Shown here one piece after another: positions 33,233-43,993 of a stretch of 64,000 bases of DNA. Within the stretch, counting starts at the first letter, position 1. Each line of letters opens with the position of its first letter. Below the pieces are notes generated by a model. The model did no database searches. It had not been told where the DNA came from and was given only the letters and a program-made list of their open reading frames with translations. Position numbers and translations under genes: made by a program. The stretch is from Qipengyuania pelagi (GTDB taxonomy: Bacteria; Pseudomonadota; Alphaproteobacteria; Sphingomonadales; Sphingomonadaceae), in assembly GCF_009827295.1 (NCBI RefSeq), contig NZ_WTYD01000002.1, forward strand, positions 1-64,000, in the 5' to 3' direction.

Positions 33233-34468
33233 ATGCAGAAAATTTGCTGGACCGCATTTCCGGTCCTGCTGGCTTTGGCGCCAGCTAGTTACGCGCAGTC
33301 AATCGGCTACGAGGAGGCATTGAGAGCGGCCGTTAGCGAACAGCCGCAGGTGCGAGCGCGGGAGTTGCAGCTCGAGGCACGTCGCAGCGTCGCTGATGCA
33401 GCTGACGAACTACCAGATCCTCGCCTCCGCGCTGGGATTCAGAACCTTCCGGTGGCAGGCCCGGCAGCCTTCGAGATCGACCGGCAGCTGCCCACCCAGA
33501 TCCAGGTCGGTGTGGAGCAGGACATACCCAATCTCGCGGAGCGCCATGCGAGAGCGCGCATGGCAGTGGCCGATATAGATCTGGCTTCCGCGCAGTTGAC
33601 CCGCGCGCAGCTCACGGCTCGGCTTGGAGCAGGCGAGGCCTGGATTTCGCTCGCGTACACCCAACAGGCTCTGAATGTTATCGATGAGGCACTTAGGCAG
33701 ATCGAAAGGCTGGTGCCCTTGGCGCGGAGCGCCGTTGCGGCGGGATCGGCCAGGCCGGCTGAGAGCCTCGAAATTCGCCGTGCGGTACTGGAAGTCGAGG
33801 ACATGCGGACCCGCCTAGAAGGCGACCTTGACGCGGCACGGGCCATGTTGGCGCGATATGCTGCTGTGCAAGGCGCAGTTGCCACCGGGGCTATCCCCGC
33901 GGCGGATGTCGATGCCGAGCGACTCCGGGCGACCCTAGAGCTTAATCCCGATATCATTCTCGCTATCGCACAGGTTCGACAGGCAGATGCGAGGATCGAT
34001 CTTGCCCGGTCGGAGAAGCGGCCCGATTTCGGCATCAATGTCAGCTATGGCAGGCGCGATCCGATGTTCGGTGATGTCGTCTCGGTCATGGGCTCGATTA
34101 CGCTCCCCATCTTTGCGGGCAGGCGGCAGAACCCGAGGATTGCCGCTGCTGAAGCCGAAGCAAGCGCAGCGCAAGCAATTCAGCTTGATCGCTTGCGCGA
34201 ACTGCAAGCGCAATTCGAGGCCGACCTTGCCGCTTGGCGCAGCGCATACCGCCAGTGGCAGCGAGCCACGGAGGAGTTGCTACCCCTCGCCCAAAGCCGG
34301 GCTGATCTCGAAAGGGCCAGCTTCGCGGCAAACCGCGCCGAACTGCTGGACGTCATCGAAGCGATCAAGGCGCTGGCGCTCCTACAAATCGAGATCCTTG
34401 AGCGTGAGGAGGCGACAGTTGAAGCCGCGACGACCTTGCGACTGACCTATACGGAGTTCCAGCCATGA
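33233..34468 (+). CDS. cusC: CusC/CzcC-type outer-membrane efflux protein (TolC family)
   Basis: A 411-residue TolC-family channel. A signal peptide ends at SYAQS (about residue 22), followed by the paired coiled-coil OEP repeats (about 25-210 and 220-405; for example AEAEASAAQAIQLDRLRELQAQFEADL). It forms the outer-membrane exit duct for the CusBA pump. The stop overlaps the adaptor gene start (ATGA). Substrate specificity is taken from the CusA and CusF neighbours, not from this protein. Confidence 0.88.
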   Translation: MQKICWTAFPVLLALAPASYAQSIGYEEALRAAVSEQPQVRARELQLEARRSVADAADELPDPRLRAGIQNLPVAGPAAFEIDRQLPTQIQVGVEQDIPNLAERHARARMAVADIDLASAQLTRAQLTARLGAGEAWISLAYTQQALNVIDEALRQIERLVPLARSAVAAGSARPAESLEIRRAVLEVEDMRTRLEGDLDAARAMLARYAAVQGAVATGAIPAADVDAERLRATLELNPDIILAIAQVRQADARIDLARSEKRPDFGINVSYGRRDPMFGDVVSVMGSITLPIFAGRRQNPRIAAAEAEASAAQAIQLDRLRELQAQFEADLAAWRSAYRQWQRATEELLPLAQSRADLERASFAANRAELLDVIEAIKALALLQIEILEREEATVEAATTLRLTYTEFQP

Positions 34469-35973
34469 GAGCCAAAATGGGAGCCGCGTGGGACAAACTG
34501 TCGCCGCGCCAGAAATCCTGGACGATGGCGGCAACGGTCGCCCTGATCAGCGTCACCGCAGGATACGGGTTATCGCAGCGGGGTGAGAGCGGAAGTCAGG
34601 CAAATGGCAACGGGGGATCATCCAGCGCCGAATGTGAGGACGTGCTTTACTGGTACGATCCGATGGTGCCGGGACAGCGTTTCGACGAGCCTGGAAAATC
34701 GCCGTTCATGGATATGGAACTTGTTCCCAAATGCGCTGGCGAGGAGGCCACCTCCGGGGTTCAGATCGACGCGGGGCTTGTCCAGAACTTCGGCATCCGC
34801 ACCGCCGAGGCCGAATACGGCGTACTTGAGCCGGACGTGTCCGTTACCGGTGTTCTCGCTTACAATGGGCGGGACGTTGCAATTGTCCAGCCAAGGGCTG
34901 GCGGCTTTGTACAACGAACCTATGGGCGTGCTCCAGACGATGTGGTGAGCCGAGGCGCGCCGCTGGCCGATATTCTCGTACCCGAATGGGGAGGAGCGCA
35001 GCAGGAATATCTGGCCGTCCTGAACAGCGGCGATGAACAGCTTGCACAGGCCATGCGCGAGCGGATGCGGCTGCTCGGCATGTCGAATGGGCAAATTTCA
35101 TCGGTGGGCCGGACCGGCCGCGCGCAGGCGACGATCACGGTCACCGCGCCGACCGGCGGGGCCATCACCATGCTCGGCGTGCGACCCGGCATGACCGTGA
35201 TGGCAGGCCAGACCCTGGCGGAAATAACCGGATTCTCGCCGATCTGGCTCGAGGCATCGGTGCCCGAAACACAAGCAGCGAATATCCGGGTCGGCCAACC
35301 TGTCAGTGCAACCCTGACCGCGTTTCCCGATGAGAGATTTTCCGGACCGATCATCGCGATCTTGCCGAGCGCACAGGATGCCAGCCGGACAATCACCGTC
35401 CGCGCACAATTGCCCAATCCTTCCGGACGGCTCAAGCCGGGCATGTTCGCGCAGGTCTCGCTGACCCCCGACACCCGGCGCGCTCTGCTGGTTCCTTCCG
35501 AAGCGGTGATCCGGACCGGGCGCCGCACCATCGTCATGATCAAGCAGGACGAGGGCGGCTTCATGCCTGCCGAAGTCCGGATCGGCCGTGAGGCGGGAGG
35601 CAGGACCGAAGTGCTGGCCGGCCTTTCGCAAGGCGAAGAGGTCGTGACCTCGGGCCAGTTCCTGCTCGATTCCGAGGCAAGCCTGGCAGGACTTGATGTT
35701 CGTGCGATCGATGAGGCAGGTCCGAACCGGGACGGTGAAGACCAACCAGTGACATTCAGCGCAATGGGGACGATCGAGAAGATTGCCGATGGCTCCGTCA
35801 CGCTGCGGCACGGACCTGTCCCGCGGCTAGACTGGCCCGCCATGACGATGAGTTTCCGCACGAAGAATGCAGCGCAGATCAGCGGGTTCGAGGAAGGCGA
35901 TAGAGTGCGCTTTACCTTCACCCAGCAGGACGCCGGCCCCCGTATCGAGACCATCAGGAGTGCCGGGCAATGA
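34465..35973 (+). CDS. cusB: CusB-type periplasmic adaptor with fused metal-binding domains
   Basis: A 502-residue membrane-fusion protein. A membrane anchor (about 18-36) is followed by a heavy-metal-binding domain (62-90; [10 protein letters not shown]...DMELVPKC), then hairpin, lipoyl and barrel domains (about 110-410). The C-terminal CusF domain (about 428-500) has the copper site [16 protein letters not shown], with His, Trp and two Met in CusF order. It links CusA to CusC, and having CusF built in would load Cu(I)/Ag(I) directly. Start and stop overlap both neighbours by four bases. Confidence 0.92.
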   Translation: MRAKMGAAWDKLSPRQKSWTMAATVALISVTAGYGLSQRGESGSQANGNGGSSSAECEDVLYWYDPMVPGQRFDEPGKSPFMDMELVPKCAGEEATSGVQIDAGLVQNFGIRTAEAEYGVLEPDVSVTGVLAYNGRDVAIVQPRAGGFVQRTYGRAPDDVVSRGAPLADILVPEWGGAQQEYLAVLNSGDEQLAQAMRERMRLLGMSNGQISSVGRTGRAQATITVTAPTGGAITMLGVRPGMTVMAGQTLAEITGFSPIWLEASVPETQAANIRVGQPVSATLTAFPDERFSGPIIAILPSAQDASRTITVRAQLPNPSGRLKPGMFAQVSLTPDTRRALLVPSEAVIRTGRRTIVMIKQDEGGFMPAEVRIGREAGGRTEVLAGLSQGEEVVTSGQFLLDSEASLAGLDVRAIDEAGPNRDGEDQPVTFSAMGTIEKIADGSVTLRHGPVPRLDWPAMTMSFRTKNAAQISGFEEGDRVRFTFTQQDAGPRIETIRSAGQ

Positions 35974-38900
35974 TCGCGCGCATTATCGATGCCTCGATCG
36001 CCAATCGGCTTTTCATCGTCCTCGCCGCCATAGCTGTGACCCTTGGCGGGTTCTGGGCCGTCCGCACAACTCCGGTCGATGCTTTGCCCGATCTGTCCGA
36101 TGTCCAGGTTGTCGTCCGATCCAACTATCCGGGCCAGGCGCCCCGGATTGTCGAGGACCAGGTGACCTACCCGATGGCCACGACCATGCTGTCGGTGCCG
36201 GGAGCGAAGACCGTACGCGGCTACTCGATGTTCGGCGACAGCTACGTTTATATCATTTTCGAGGACGGTACCGACCTTTACTGGGCACGGTCGCGGGTGC
36301 TCGAATATCTCAATCAGGTGCAGAACCGCCTGCCCGAGGGTGTTACGAGCACGCTCGGTCCGGATGCGACGGGCGTGGGGTGGATTTACGAATATGCGCT
36401 TGTCGATCGCACGGGCGGTCATGACCTTGCCGGGCTGCGCAGCCTGCAGGACTGGTTTCTGCGCTACGAGCTCAAGACGATCCCCGGCATTGCCGAAGTC
36501 GCGAGTGTCGGCGGTATGGTGAAACAATACCAGATCGTGCTCGAACCTTACCGGATGGCATCGTTCGGCGTCACGCATGCCGAGATCGTAAACGCCATCC
36601 AGTCGTCCAACCAGGAGGCCGGCGGTTCGATCGTCGAGATGGGTGAGGCCGAATACATGGTACGCGCGTCGGGCTATCTGACGACGCTGGACGATTTCCG
36701 CGAGATTCCCCTCAGGACTGCAACTGGCGGGGTTCCGGTTACCCTTGGCGATGTCGCCACAATCCAGGTCGGGCCGGAGCTGCGCCGCGGCATTGCCGAG
36801 CTCAACGGCGAAGGAGAGGTCGCCGGCGGCATCATCGTTCTCAGACAGGGCGCGGACGCTCGCAGCGCAATCCAGGCGGTCGAGGAAAAGCTGGACGAAT
36901 TGCAGGCGAGCCTTCCCGAGGGCGTCGAGATCGTCACCACCTACGACCGATCGCAGCTTATCGACGCCTCGGTGGAGAATTTGACGACCAAGCTGATCGA
37001 GGAGTTCATCGTCGTCGCGATCGTATGCGCGCTGTTCCTCTGGCACGCACGTTCGGCACTTGTCGCCATCATCACCCTGCCTTTGGGCGTGCTCGCGGCG
37101 TTCATCGTGATGCGTTTCCAGGGGGTGAATGCCAATATCATGTCGCTGGGCGGGATCGCTATCGCGGTCGGCGCCATGGTCGATGCAGCCGTTGTGATGA
37201 TCGAAAATGCGCACAAGCATCTCGAGCGATGGGAGCATGAAAATCCCGACACGGTGCTTTCGGTCAAGGAACGCTGGCGGATCATCGCCGATGCATCGAA
37301 GGAAGTGGGACCGGCGCTGTTCTTCAGCCTTCTGATCATAACCTTGTCGTTCCTGCCCGTGTTTACCCTACAAGCCCAGGAAGGCCGGTTGTTTGCACCG
37401 CTTGCCTTCACCAAGACCTATGCCATGGCGGCGGCTGCGCTGCTGTCGGTTACACTGGTTCCGGTGATGATGGGCTGGCTGATCAGGGGTAAGATACCGT
37501 CAGAAGACTCCAATTTCCTCAATCGCTGGCTGACCAGGATTTACCGACCGGGCCTTAATTGGGTGATGCGCTGGCCAAAAGCCACGCTCGCGGTTGCAGG
37601 CGCGATCTTCCTCACCACGCTGATCCCCTTCTCGCAGCTCGGCGGAGAGTTTCTCCCGCCGCTCGACGAGGGCGATCTGCTCTACATGCCGAGCGCCCTT
37701 CCCGGTCTATCGCCAGGCGAGGCCTCGGCGCTGCTGCAGCGCACCGACCGCCTCATCAAATCGGTACCGGAAGTCGAAACAGTCTTCGGCAAGGCCGGCC
37801 GTGCAGATACGGCTACCGACCCGGCTCCGCTCACCATGTTCGAGACCACGATCCGGTTCCGGCCGCGGGAGGAATGGCGCGAAGCCATGACGACTGATGC
37901 GCTGATCGAAGAGCTCGACCGGGTCGTTCAAGTGCCCGGTCTCGCCAATGTCTGGGTACCCCCTATCCGTAACCGCATCGATATGCTGGCGACCGGGATC
38001 AAGAGCCCGATCGGGGTCAAGGTTTCGGGCGAGGATCTTGCAGAGATCGAACGGGTGGCGCTCGAGGTCGAGGGTGTGGCAAAGACGATTCCCGGCGTCA
38101 GTTCGGCTCTGGCCGAGAGGCTTTCCGGCGGGCGCTACGTCGATGTCGACATCGATCGCGCCGCAGCGGCGAGATACGGCCTCAACATCTCCGATATCCA
38201 GCAGATCGTCTCGGGCGCTATTGGTGGGGCCAATGTCGCGCGGACTGTTGAAGGTCTGGCGCGCTATCCGATCAATGTGCGCTACCCCCGTGAAATTCGC
38301 GACAGCGTGGACGAATTGCGAACCTTGCCCCTCCTGACGCCGTCGGGACAACAGATTACGCTCGGCACGGTCGCACGGATCGGCGTCAGCGATGGCCCCC
38401 CCATGCTCAAGAGCGAACAGGGACGATTGACCAGCTACATCTATGTGGATGTGCGCGACCGCGATCTTACATCGGTGGTTGCCGACCTCCAAGAAGCGGT
38501 CGCCGCAAGCGTCAATCTTCCGGCGGGCGTCAGCCTGTCCTACGCGGGTCAGTTCGAGTACCTTACCCGCGCCTACGAACGGCTGCAGATCGTCGTACCC
38601 GCCACGCTCGTCATCATTTTCCTGCTGCTCTATCTGATCTTCAGAAGGTGGGACGAGGCAATGCTTATCATGGGTACGCTGCCATTCGCCCTGTCAGGCG
38701 GCTACTGGCTCCTCTATCTGATGGGCTACAACCAGTCGGTCGCAACTGCCGTCGGATTCATTGCCCTGGCAGGTGTATCGGCCGAGTTCGGCGTGATCAT
38801 GCTGATCTATCTCAAGGCAGCCCTCGAGAAACGAAGTGGCGATTTGAGCGCCGAGGAAGTGGATCAGGCGATCCGCGAAGGGGCGCTCTTGCGTGTCCGA

Positions 38901-39137
38901 CCCAAGGCGATGACCGTAGCGGTGATCCTTGCGGGTCTGTTCCCGATCTTGATCGGTACCGGAGCTGGCTCGGAGGTGATGAGCCGGATCGCGGCACCGA
39001 TGATCGGCGGTATGATTACCGCGCCGCTCCTGTCCATGTTCCTGCTTCCCGCCGCCTATCTGTTGTTGCGGCGCCCCCGTCCGGAAAAACCGGCCAACCC
39101 TCAAGGAGAAGAAGAATGCGTACCCCAACCTATATGA
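35970..39137 (+). CDS. cusA: CusA-type heavy-metal RND efflux pump (Cu/Ag)
   Basis: A 1055-residue RND transporter with 12 helices that exports Cu(I)/Ag(I) using protons. The helix 4 proton-relay motif is [13 protein letters not shown] (D405, E412), the monovalent-metal HME4 type rather than the two-Asp CzcA form. The conserved [20 protein letters not shown] porter segment is present. It sits in a tight cusC-cusB-cusA operon; the next lipoprotein starts inside its 3' end. Length is typical. Confidence 0.94.
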   Translation: MIARIIDASIANRLFIVLAAIAVTLGGFWAVRTTPVDALPDLSDVQVVVRSNYPGQAPRIVEDQVTYPMATTMLSVPGAKTVRGYSMFGDSYVYIIFEDGTDLYWARSRVLEYLNQVQNRLPEGVTSTLGPDATGVGWIYEYALVDRTGGHDLAGLRSLQDWFLRYELKTIPGIAEVASVGGMVKQYQIVLEPYRMASFGVTHAEIVNAIQSSNQEAGGSIVEMGEAEYMVRASGYLTTLDDFREIPLRTATGGVPVTLGDVATIQVGPELRRGIAELNGEGEVAGGIIVLRQGADARSAIQAVEEKLDELQASLPEGVEIVTTYDRSQLIDASVENLTTKLIEEFIVVAIVCALFLWHARSALVAIITLPLGVLAAFIVMRFQGVNANIMSLGGIAIAVGAMVDAAVVMIENAHKHLERWEHENPDTVLSVKERWRIIADASKEVGPALFFSLLIITLSFLPVFTLQAQEGRLFAPLAFTKTYAMAAAALLSVTLVPVMMGWLIRGKIPSEDSNFLNRWLTRIYRPGLNWVMRWPKATLAVAGAIFLTTLIPFSQLGGEFLPPLDEGDLLYMPSALPGLSPGEASALLQRTDRLIKSVPEVETVFGKAGRADTATDPAPLTMFETTIRFRPREEWREAMTTDALIEELDRVVQVPGLANVWVPPIRNRIDMLATGIKSPIGVKVSGEDLAEIERVALEVEGVAKTIPGVSSALAERLSGGRYVDVDIDRAAAARYGLNISDIQQIVSGAIGGANVARTVEGLARYPINVRYPREIRDSVDELRTLPLLTPSGQQITLGTVARIGVSDGPPMLKSEQGRLTSYIYVDVRDRDLTSVVADLQEAVAASVNLPAGVSLSYAGQFEYLTRAYERLQIVVPATLVIIFLLLYLIFRRWDEAMLIMGTLPFALSGGYWLLYLMGYNQSVATAVGFIALAGVSAEFGVIMLIYLKAALEKRSGDLSAEEVDQAIREGALLRVRPKAMTVAVILAGLFPILIGTGAGSEVMSRIAAPMIGGMITAPLLSMFLLPAAYLLLRRPRPEKPANPQGEEECVPQPI

Positions 39138-39502
39138 TCCTGCTCGCGGCACCGCTGGCGCTTGCAGCCTGCGACGCTGCAGACGACAGCTCAGAGACCA
39201 TGATGTCAGACGACATGGCGAACTCGGACAGCATGCCCATGTCAGGCGAAATGCCGATGGCGGAGGAGACCGGCGGCGAGCAGAGCGCCAGCGCGGAGGG
39301 AACGGTTACAGCCATCGATTCCGAGGCGGGCACTGTGACCATCGAGCATGGTCCGGTCGAAAGTATCGGGTGGCCCGCGATGACCATGGCATTCGAAGCC
39401 GACGCGCAAATCCTCGAACAGGTCAGTGTCGGTGAGGGAATAGCCTTTAAATTTCGTACTGGAACCGAAGGCAGCGTCGTTACCTCGGTAACGCCGCGAT
39501 AG
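39116..39502 (+). CDS. cusF: CusF-like copper/silver-binding lipoprotein
   Basis: A 128-residue predicted lipoprotein (lipobox LAAC, cysteine at about residue 20). A Met/Asp/Ser-rich linker ([20 protein letters not shown]) leads to a CusF beta-barrel with the metal motif [18 protein letters not shown], where His, Trp and two Met bind Cu(I) or Ag(I). It probably gathers metal in the periplasm for CusBA. It starts 22 bases before the cusA stop. This is a second CusF domain next to the one fused to CusB. Confidence 0.9.
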   Translation: MRTPTYMILLAAPLALAACDAADDSSETMMSDDMANSDSMPMSGEMPMAEETGGEQSASAEGTVTAIDSEAGTVTIEHGPVESIGWPAMTMAFEADAQILEQVSVGEGIAFKFRTGTEGSVVTSVTPR

Positions 39503-39560
39503 CATGAAGGGTGGGAGGCGCTCGGTTGCGCCGGTGCCTCCCACGCAAAAACAGGTGAAT

Positions 39561-41102
39561 ATGCCCGATATCGACAGGCCCAACTTTCAGGATCGGCGCG
39601 ATTTCATGAAGAGCGCCGGTCTCGCGGCGACGGGTTTCGCGGCGCTGCCGCTGCTGGGCTGCGATACGCAAAGCAGGATGTCGCTCGATCGATCAGGTGC
39701 AAGCAAACCTCTTGCCATACCTCGGCTACAGGCCGGAACGATCGAACGGGGCGAGCGTGTCTTTCGCCTCTCCCTCACACCTGGCGAGAAAGAATTCGTG
39801 TCCGACACTCCGTCTCCGACAATCGGCATCGATGCATCCTATCTCGGGCCCACCCTCGAAATGCGCCGCGGCGAACAGGTTCGCTTTCACATCGACAACA
39901 AGCTTGCCGAAGATGCGACCGTCCACTGGCATGGTTTCGAACTTCCCGCCACAGCGGATGGCGGGCCGCACCAGCTCATACGGCCCGGTGAGCGCTGGAG
40001 CCCGTCCTTCGAAATACGCCAGCGCGCTTCGTTATACTGGTATCATTCGCATCTGCATCGCCGGGCCGGACCACAGGTCTATACCGGACTTGCTGCCCCG
40101 ATCTACGTGCGCGACGAGGAAGAGGATCGCCTCGATCTGCCGAGCCGGTACGGTGTAGATGACATACCGCTCGTCGTGCAGGATCGCGTGATCGACGGCG
40201 CGGGCCGCCTTGTTTACCCGCTCGATATGCACTCGCGGATGATGGGGGTGATGGGTGAGCGCATCTATGTGAACGGAACGGCCAATGCCGTTTTCGAGGC
40301 GGCCGCCGGTCCGCTGCGCCTGCGGCTTCTCAATGGATCGAATGCGCGGTTCTACACCTTCTCGCTCGAAGGTGATCGTCCGATGCAACTCATCGCAAGC
40401 GATGGCGGCCTGCTTGCCGCGCCAAGCGAGGTTCGCAGTCTTACCCTTGCCCCAGGCGAACGCGCACAAGTGATCGTCGATCTTTCCGAAGGGCGCCCGC
40501 TCCGGCTGATTGCCAGCAGCCCTGCTAACGCCATGGGCATGATGGGCGGGCAAGGCGGGGGTATGATGGGCGGCGGAATGATGGGAAACCGGACCGGTCG
40601 CGAGAGGCAGGGCCGCACATTTTCCATCCTCGATATGCGCCCCTCCGGCTCGTCGACTCCAGTGATGCTCCCGCCCACCCTCGCCGCGCTAGCCGCGCCA
40701 GACCCCTCGCTCGCCGTTCGCAGCCGCCGTTTCGTACTCGATATGGGCATGATGGGTCGGGGTATGTCGATCAACGGCCAGACCATGGACATGGATGTCA
40801 TCAATCAGCGCGTACCGGTGGGTCAGTGGGAAATATGGGAAATCGCCAACGCATCGATGATGGCGCATCCCTTTCATATTCATAACGTGCAGTTCCGCTT
40901 GCTCGACCGGGACGGCCGGCCTCCGCGGGCGGAAGAGGCGGGCTTCAAGGACACCGTTATCGTCAACCCGCGTGAACAGGTCAGGCTGCTGCTACGGTTC
41001 GAAGAGAATACCGATCCCGACACTCCCTACATGTATCACTGTCATATCCTCGAGCACGAGGACGCAGGCATGATGGGGCAGTTCGTGGTCACGGCCAGTT
41101 AG
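39561..41102 (+). CDS. CueO-like multicopper oxidase
   Basis: A 513-residue Tat-exported oxidase ([10 protein letters not shown], twin Arg 12-13), with a lipobox-like LLGC soon after. Copper ligand motifs are HWHGFE (122-127), [18 protein letters not shown] and [15 protein letters not shown] at the C-terminus. A Met/Gly insert ([18 protein letters not shown]) is comparable to the Met-rich Cu(I) site of CueO. It is distinct from the CopA-type oxidase at 14718-16526. The start at 39561 follows AGGTGA; an upstream GTG at 39504 would precede the Tat signal needlessly. Confidence 0.9.
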   Translation: MPDIDRPNFQDRRDFMKSAGLAATGFAALPLLGCDTQSRMSLDRSGASKPLAIPRLQAGTIERGERVFRLSLTPGEKEFVSDTPSPTIGIDASYLGPTLEMRRGEQVRFHIDNKLAEDATVHWHGFELPATADGGPHQLIRPGERWSPSFEIRQRASLYWYHSHLHRRAGPQVYTGLAAPIYVRDEEEDRLDLPSRYGVDDIPLVVQDRVIDGAGRLVYPLDMHSRMMGVMGERIYVNGTANAVFEAAAGPLRLRLLNGSNARFYTFSLEGDRPMQLIASDGGLLAAPSEVRSLTLAPGERAQVIVDLSEGRPLRLIASSPANAMGMMGGQGGGMMGGGMMGNRTGRERQGRTFSILDMRPSGSSTPVMLPPTLAALAAPDPSLAVRSRRFVLDMGMMGRGMSINGQTMDMDVINQRVPVGQWEIWEIANASMMAHPFHIHNVQFRLLDRDGRPPRAEEAGFKDTVIVNPREQVRLLLRFEENTDPDTPYMYHCHILEHEDAGMMGQFVVTAS

Positions 41103-41115
41103 GGGAGAACGACAG

Positions 41116-43455
41116 ATGAGCGATGGGCACAATGCGATCGAGGGTACGGCGACCGACCCCGTTTGCGGAATGAGCGTGAAGATGGACGGCGCCCGCTTCA
41201 TCGATCGACACAAGGGTGGCGACCATTACTTCTGCTCCTCGCGCTGCCTCGACAAGTTCCGCGCGGATCCGGAGATGTATCTTTCAAAGGCGCACCTCGA
41301 TGCTGTCGAGGATGTCCCGGAAGGTACGATATACACCTGTCCGATGCATCCGGAGATCCGGCAGCCGGGGCCGGGCTCCTGCCCGATATGCGGGATGGCC
41401 CTCGAACCCGAAACGGTCACCTTGAACGAGGGTCCCGATCCCGAACTGGTCGACATGCGGCGAAGGTTCTGGTGGAGCGCGCTCTTCACCCTGCCGCTCT
41501 TCGCTTATGCGATGGGCGACATGATCCCGTCGCGACCGTTCGATCAGATCATCGAACCCGCTTCCGCGCAGTGGCTGCAGCTTCTGCTGGCCACTCCGGT
41601 GGTGCTTTGGGGCGGCTGGCCCTTCTTCACCCGCGCGCTGCAATCAGTCCGAACCATGAACCTCAACATGTTCACCCTGATCGGCTTCGGCGTTGCCATC
41701 GCTTATCTGTTCAGCCTTGTGGCAACCCTCGCCCCGGACATCTTTCCCGAGGCATTCCGCGATCATGCGGGCCGGGTCGGCGTCTATTACGAGGCCGCAG
41801 CGGTTATCACGACCCTCGTGCTGCTCGGGCAGGTGCTCGAGCTCAAGGCGCGCGGATCGACATCGAGCGCCTTGCGAGCGCTTCTCGAACTCGCACCCCC
41901 GACCGCGATGAAGATCTTCGGTCGCGGGGACGAGCGCGAAGTACCGCTCGATGAATTGACGTCGGGGGACCTGCTGCGCGTGCGTCCGGGCGACAAGGTC
42001 CCCGTCGATGGCACGCTCGAGGATGGAAGCAGTGCCATCGACGAATCCATGATCAGTGGCGAACCCATTCCCGTCAAGAAAAGCGCTGGCGATCCCGTGA
42101 TCGGGGGCACTGTCAACCAGACCGGCAGCTTCACCATGCGCGCGACGCAGGTCGGCGCGGACACCATGCTCTCGAAGATCGTGCAGATGGTGGCGGAGGC
42201 GCAGCGCAGCCGGGCACCGATCCAGCGGCTCGCCGACCAGGTCACCGGATGGTTCGTACCCATCGTCGTCCTTGTCGCTATCGTGAGTTTTGTCGTCTGG
42301 GCCATCTGGGGACCGGCACCGGCCCTTGCCTACGCGCTCGTCAACGCGGTCGCCGTTCTGATCATCGCGTGTCCCTGCGCGCTCGGACTGGCGACGCCGA
42401 TGTCGATCATGACCGGTACCGGCAAGGGCGCGCAGCACGGGATCCTGATCAAGAACGCCGAAGCGCTCGAAACGCTGGAAAAGATCGATACGCTGGTCGT
42501 CGACAAGACCGGAACGCTGACCCGGGGCAAGCCTGATCTTGTCGACGTAAAACCGCAGCCAAATTTCGACGAGCAGGAATTGCTGAGCCTTGTCGCTGCC
42601 GTTGAGAGAGGAAGCGAGCATCCGCTCGCCCACGCGATCGTGGAAGGGGCTCAAAACAGGGGCGCTGCCATTCTCGACGCTTCCGATATCGAATCCGTGA
42701 CCGGCGAAGGTATCCAGGCAAATGTCGACAAGCGCCTGGTCGCGATCGGGAATGAAAAGATGATGGAGCGTATGGGGGCGCTCGAAGAAGGCTGGCGGTC
42801 AACGGCGGACGAAGGCCGAAGCCTCGGACAGACGGTGATGTTCGTGGCCGTGGACGGGGCACCGGCAGGCCTTATCGCGGTCGCCGATCCGATCAAGGCA
42901 ACCAGCCGCACCGCTATTGCCGCGTTGCATGAGCGCGGCATCAAGATCGTGATGCTTACCGGCGACAGCGAAGCCACCGCGCGTGCGGTAGCAAGCCAGG
43001 TCGGTATCGACGAAGTCGAAGCGAACGTCTCGCCCGAGGACAAACATCGCAAGATCGAGCAGTTGAAGAGCGAGGGTCGCCGGGTCGCTATGGCCGGCGA
43101 CGGCATAAACGACGCACCCGCGCTTGCCGCTTCGCATGTCGGCATCGCGATGGGAACGGGTACCGATGTCGCGATCGAAAGCGCGGGCGTGACATTGGTG
43201 CGCGGCGACCTCGTCGGCGTTGTTCAGGCGCTCGTCCTGTCTCGGGCCACTATGCGCAACATCAGGCAGAACCTGTTCTTTGCCTTTGCGTATAATGCGC
43301 TCGGCATACCGGTCGCAGCAGGTGTCCTCTATCCATGGACCGGGTTGCTTTTGAACCCGATGATCGCGGCCGCAGCGATGAGCCTGTCTTCGGTATCGGT
43401 GATCGGCAACGCCCTGCGCCTGCGCGGCCTCGCTCTTCCCAAATTCGATACCTGA
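41116..43455 (+). CDS. copA: Copper/silver P1B-type ATPase with YHS and metal-binding N-domains
   Basis: A 779-residue Cu(I)/Ag(I) exporter of the SilP/CopA type. The N-terminus has a YHS domain (about 12-57, [12 protein letters not shown]...FCSSRC) and a heavy-metal-binding domain (72-100, [13 protein letters not shown]...[10 protein letters not shown]) instead of HMA domains. The helix 6 CPC motif is C419-P-C421, the phosphorylated aspartate D463 in DKTGTLTRG, the HP locus EHPLAHAI and hinge [10 protein letters not shown]. It starts 13 bases after the oxidase gene. Confidence 0.95.
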   Translation: MSDGHNAIEGTATDPVCGMSVKMDGARFIDRHKGGDHYFCSSRCLDKFRADPEMYLSKAHLDAVEDVPEGTIYTCPMHPEIRQPGPGSCPICGMALEPETVTLNEGPDPELVDMRRRFWWSALFTLPLFAYAMGDMIPSRPFDQIIEPASAQWLQLLLATPVVLWGGWPFFTRALQSVRTMNLNMFTLIGFGVAIAYLFSLVATLAPDIFPEAFRDHAGRVGVYYEAAAVITTLVLLGQVLELKARGSTSSALRALLELAPPTAMKIFGRGDEREVPLDELTSGDLLRVRPGDKVPVDGTLEDGSSAIDESMISGEPIPVKKSAGDPVIGGTVNQTGSFTMRATQVGADTMLSKIVQMVAEAQRSRAPIQRLADQVTGWFVPIVVLVAIVSFVVWAIWGPAPALAYALVNAVAVLIIACPCALGLATPMSIMTGTGKGAQHGILIKNAEALETLEKIDTLVVDKTGTLTRGKPDLVDVKPQPNFDEQELLSLVAAVERGSEHPLAHAIVEGAQNRGAAILDASDIESVTGEGIQANVDKRLVAIGNEKMMERMGALEEGWRSTADEGRSLGQTVMFVAVDGAPAGLIAVADPIKATSRTAIAALHERGIKIVMLTGDSEATARAVASQVGIDEVEANVSPEDKHRKIEQLKSEGRRVAMAGDGINDAPALAASHVGIAMGTGTDVAIESAGVTLVRGDLVGVVQALVLSRATMRNIRQNLFFAFAYNALGIPVAAGVLYPWTGLLLNPMIAAAAMSLSSVSVIGNALRLRGLALPKFDT

Positions 43456-43484
43456 GCGATGGGGACGGGACGGAGATCGCAGGA

Positions 43485-43976
43485 GTGACGAATCAGACGA
43501 TGCAGGATCAGGACCAAATCTCTGAGGAATCGCGCGAATGGCGCGGTGCGCATCCCGCACTCTGGATCGCCATCTTCGGAATTCTCATCGCTTTCGCCTG
43601 GGAGATGCTCCAGCTTCCTTTCTACCAGTCGGGAGGTCTGTCGCCTGCCGAGGCAGCACGTCGCTGCGGCCTGGCCTCGTTCGGCGATGCCGGGATCATG
43701 GTGGCCGCTTATCTCGGCGCCTCTGTCGGCAGTGGTAAAACGCCGTGGCTCGTAGACTGGCCGATCTCGCGTTTTGTCGTGTTCCTGGGAATCGGCCTGG
43801 CCATTACTGCCATGGTCGAAGTGCTGGCTGTCGGTGCCGACTGGGGGTGGTCCTATAGTGCAATCATGCCGCTTGTGCCCGGGACCAAAATCGGCCTGGT
43901 ACCGATCGTGATGTGGGTCGCGGTTCCCACGGCCACCTTGTGGCTCGCGCGCCGTCTCGGCACCGGACCCCGCTGA
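43485..43976 (+). CDS. Small membrane protein after the copper ATPase, unknown function
   Basis: A protein of about 163 residues with four predicted helices (ALWIAIFGILIAFAWEMLQLP; AGIMVAAYLGASVG; FVVFLGIGLAITAMVEVLAV; IGLVPIVMWVAVPTATLWLA). No family recognised. The start could be GTG 43485 (GGAG nine bases upstream) or ATG 43500. It follows the ATPase by 29 bases and ends the operon, 17 bases from the convergent FTR1 gene. No metal-binding cluster is seen apart from scattered His and Met. Confidence 0.65.
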   Translation: MTNQTMQDQDQISEESREWRGAHPALWIAIFGILIAFAWEMLQLPFYQSGGLSPAEAARRCGLASFGDAGIMVAAYLGASVGSGKTPWLVDWPISRFVVFLGIGLAITAMVEVLAVGADWGWSYSAIMPLVPGTKIGLVPIVMWVAVPTATLWLARRLGTGPR

Positions 43977-43993
43977 TCGCAAACCGGGATCTC

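Noticed and set aside
34920..37238. 772-codon minus-strand open frame across cusB and cusA
   Set aside because: The opposite strand encodes clear CusB and CusA; the antisense product has shadow-like composition and no domain.
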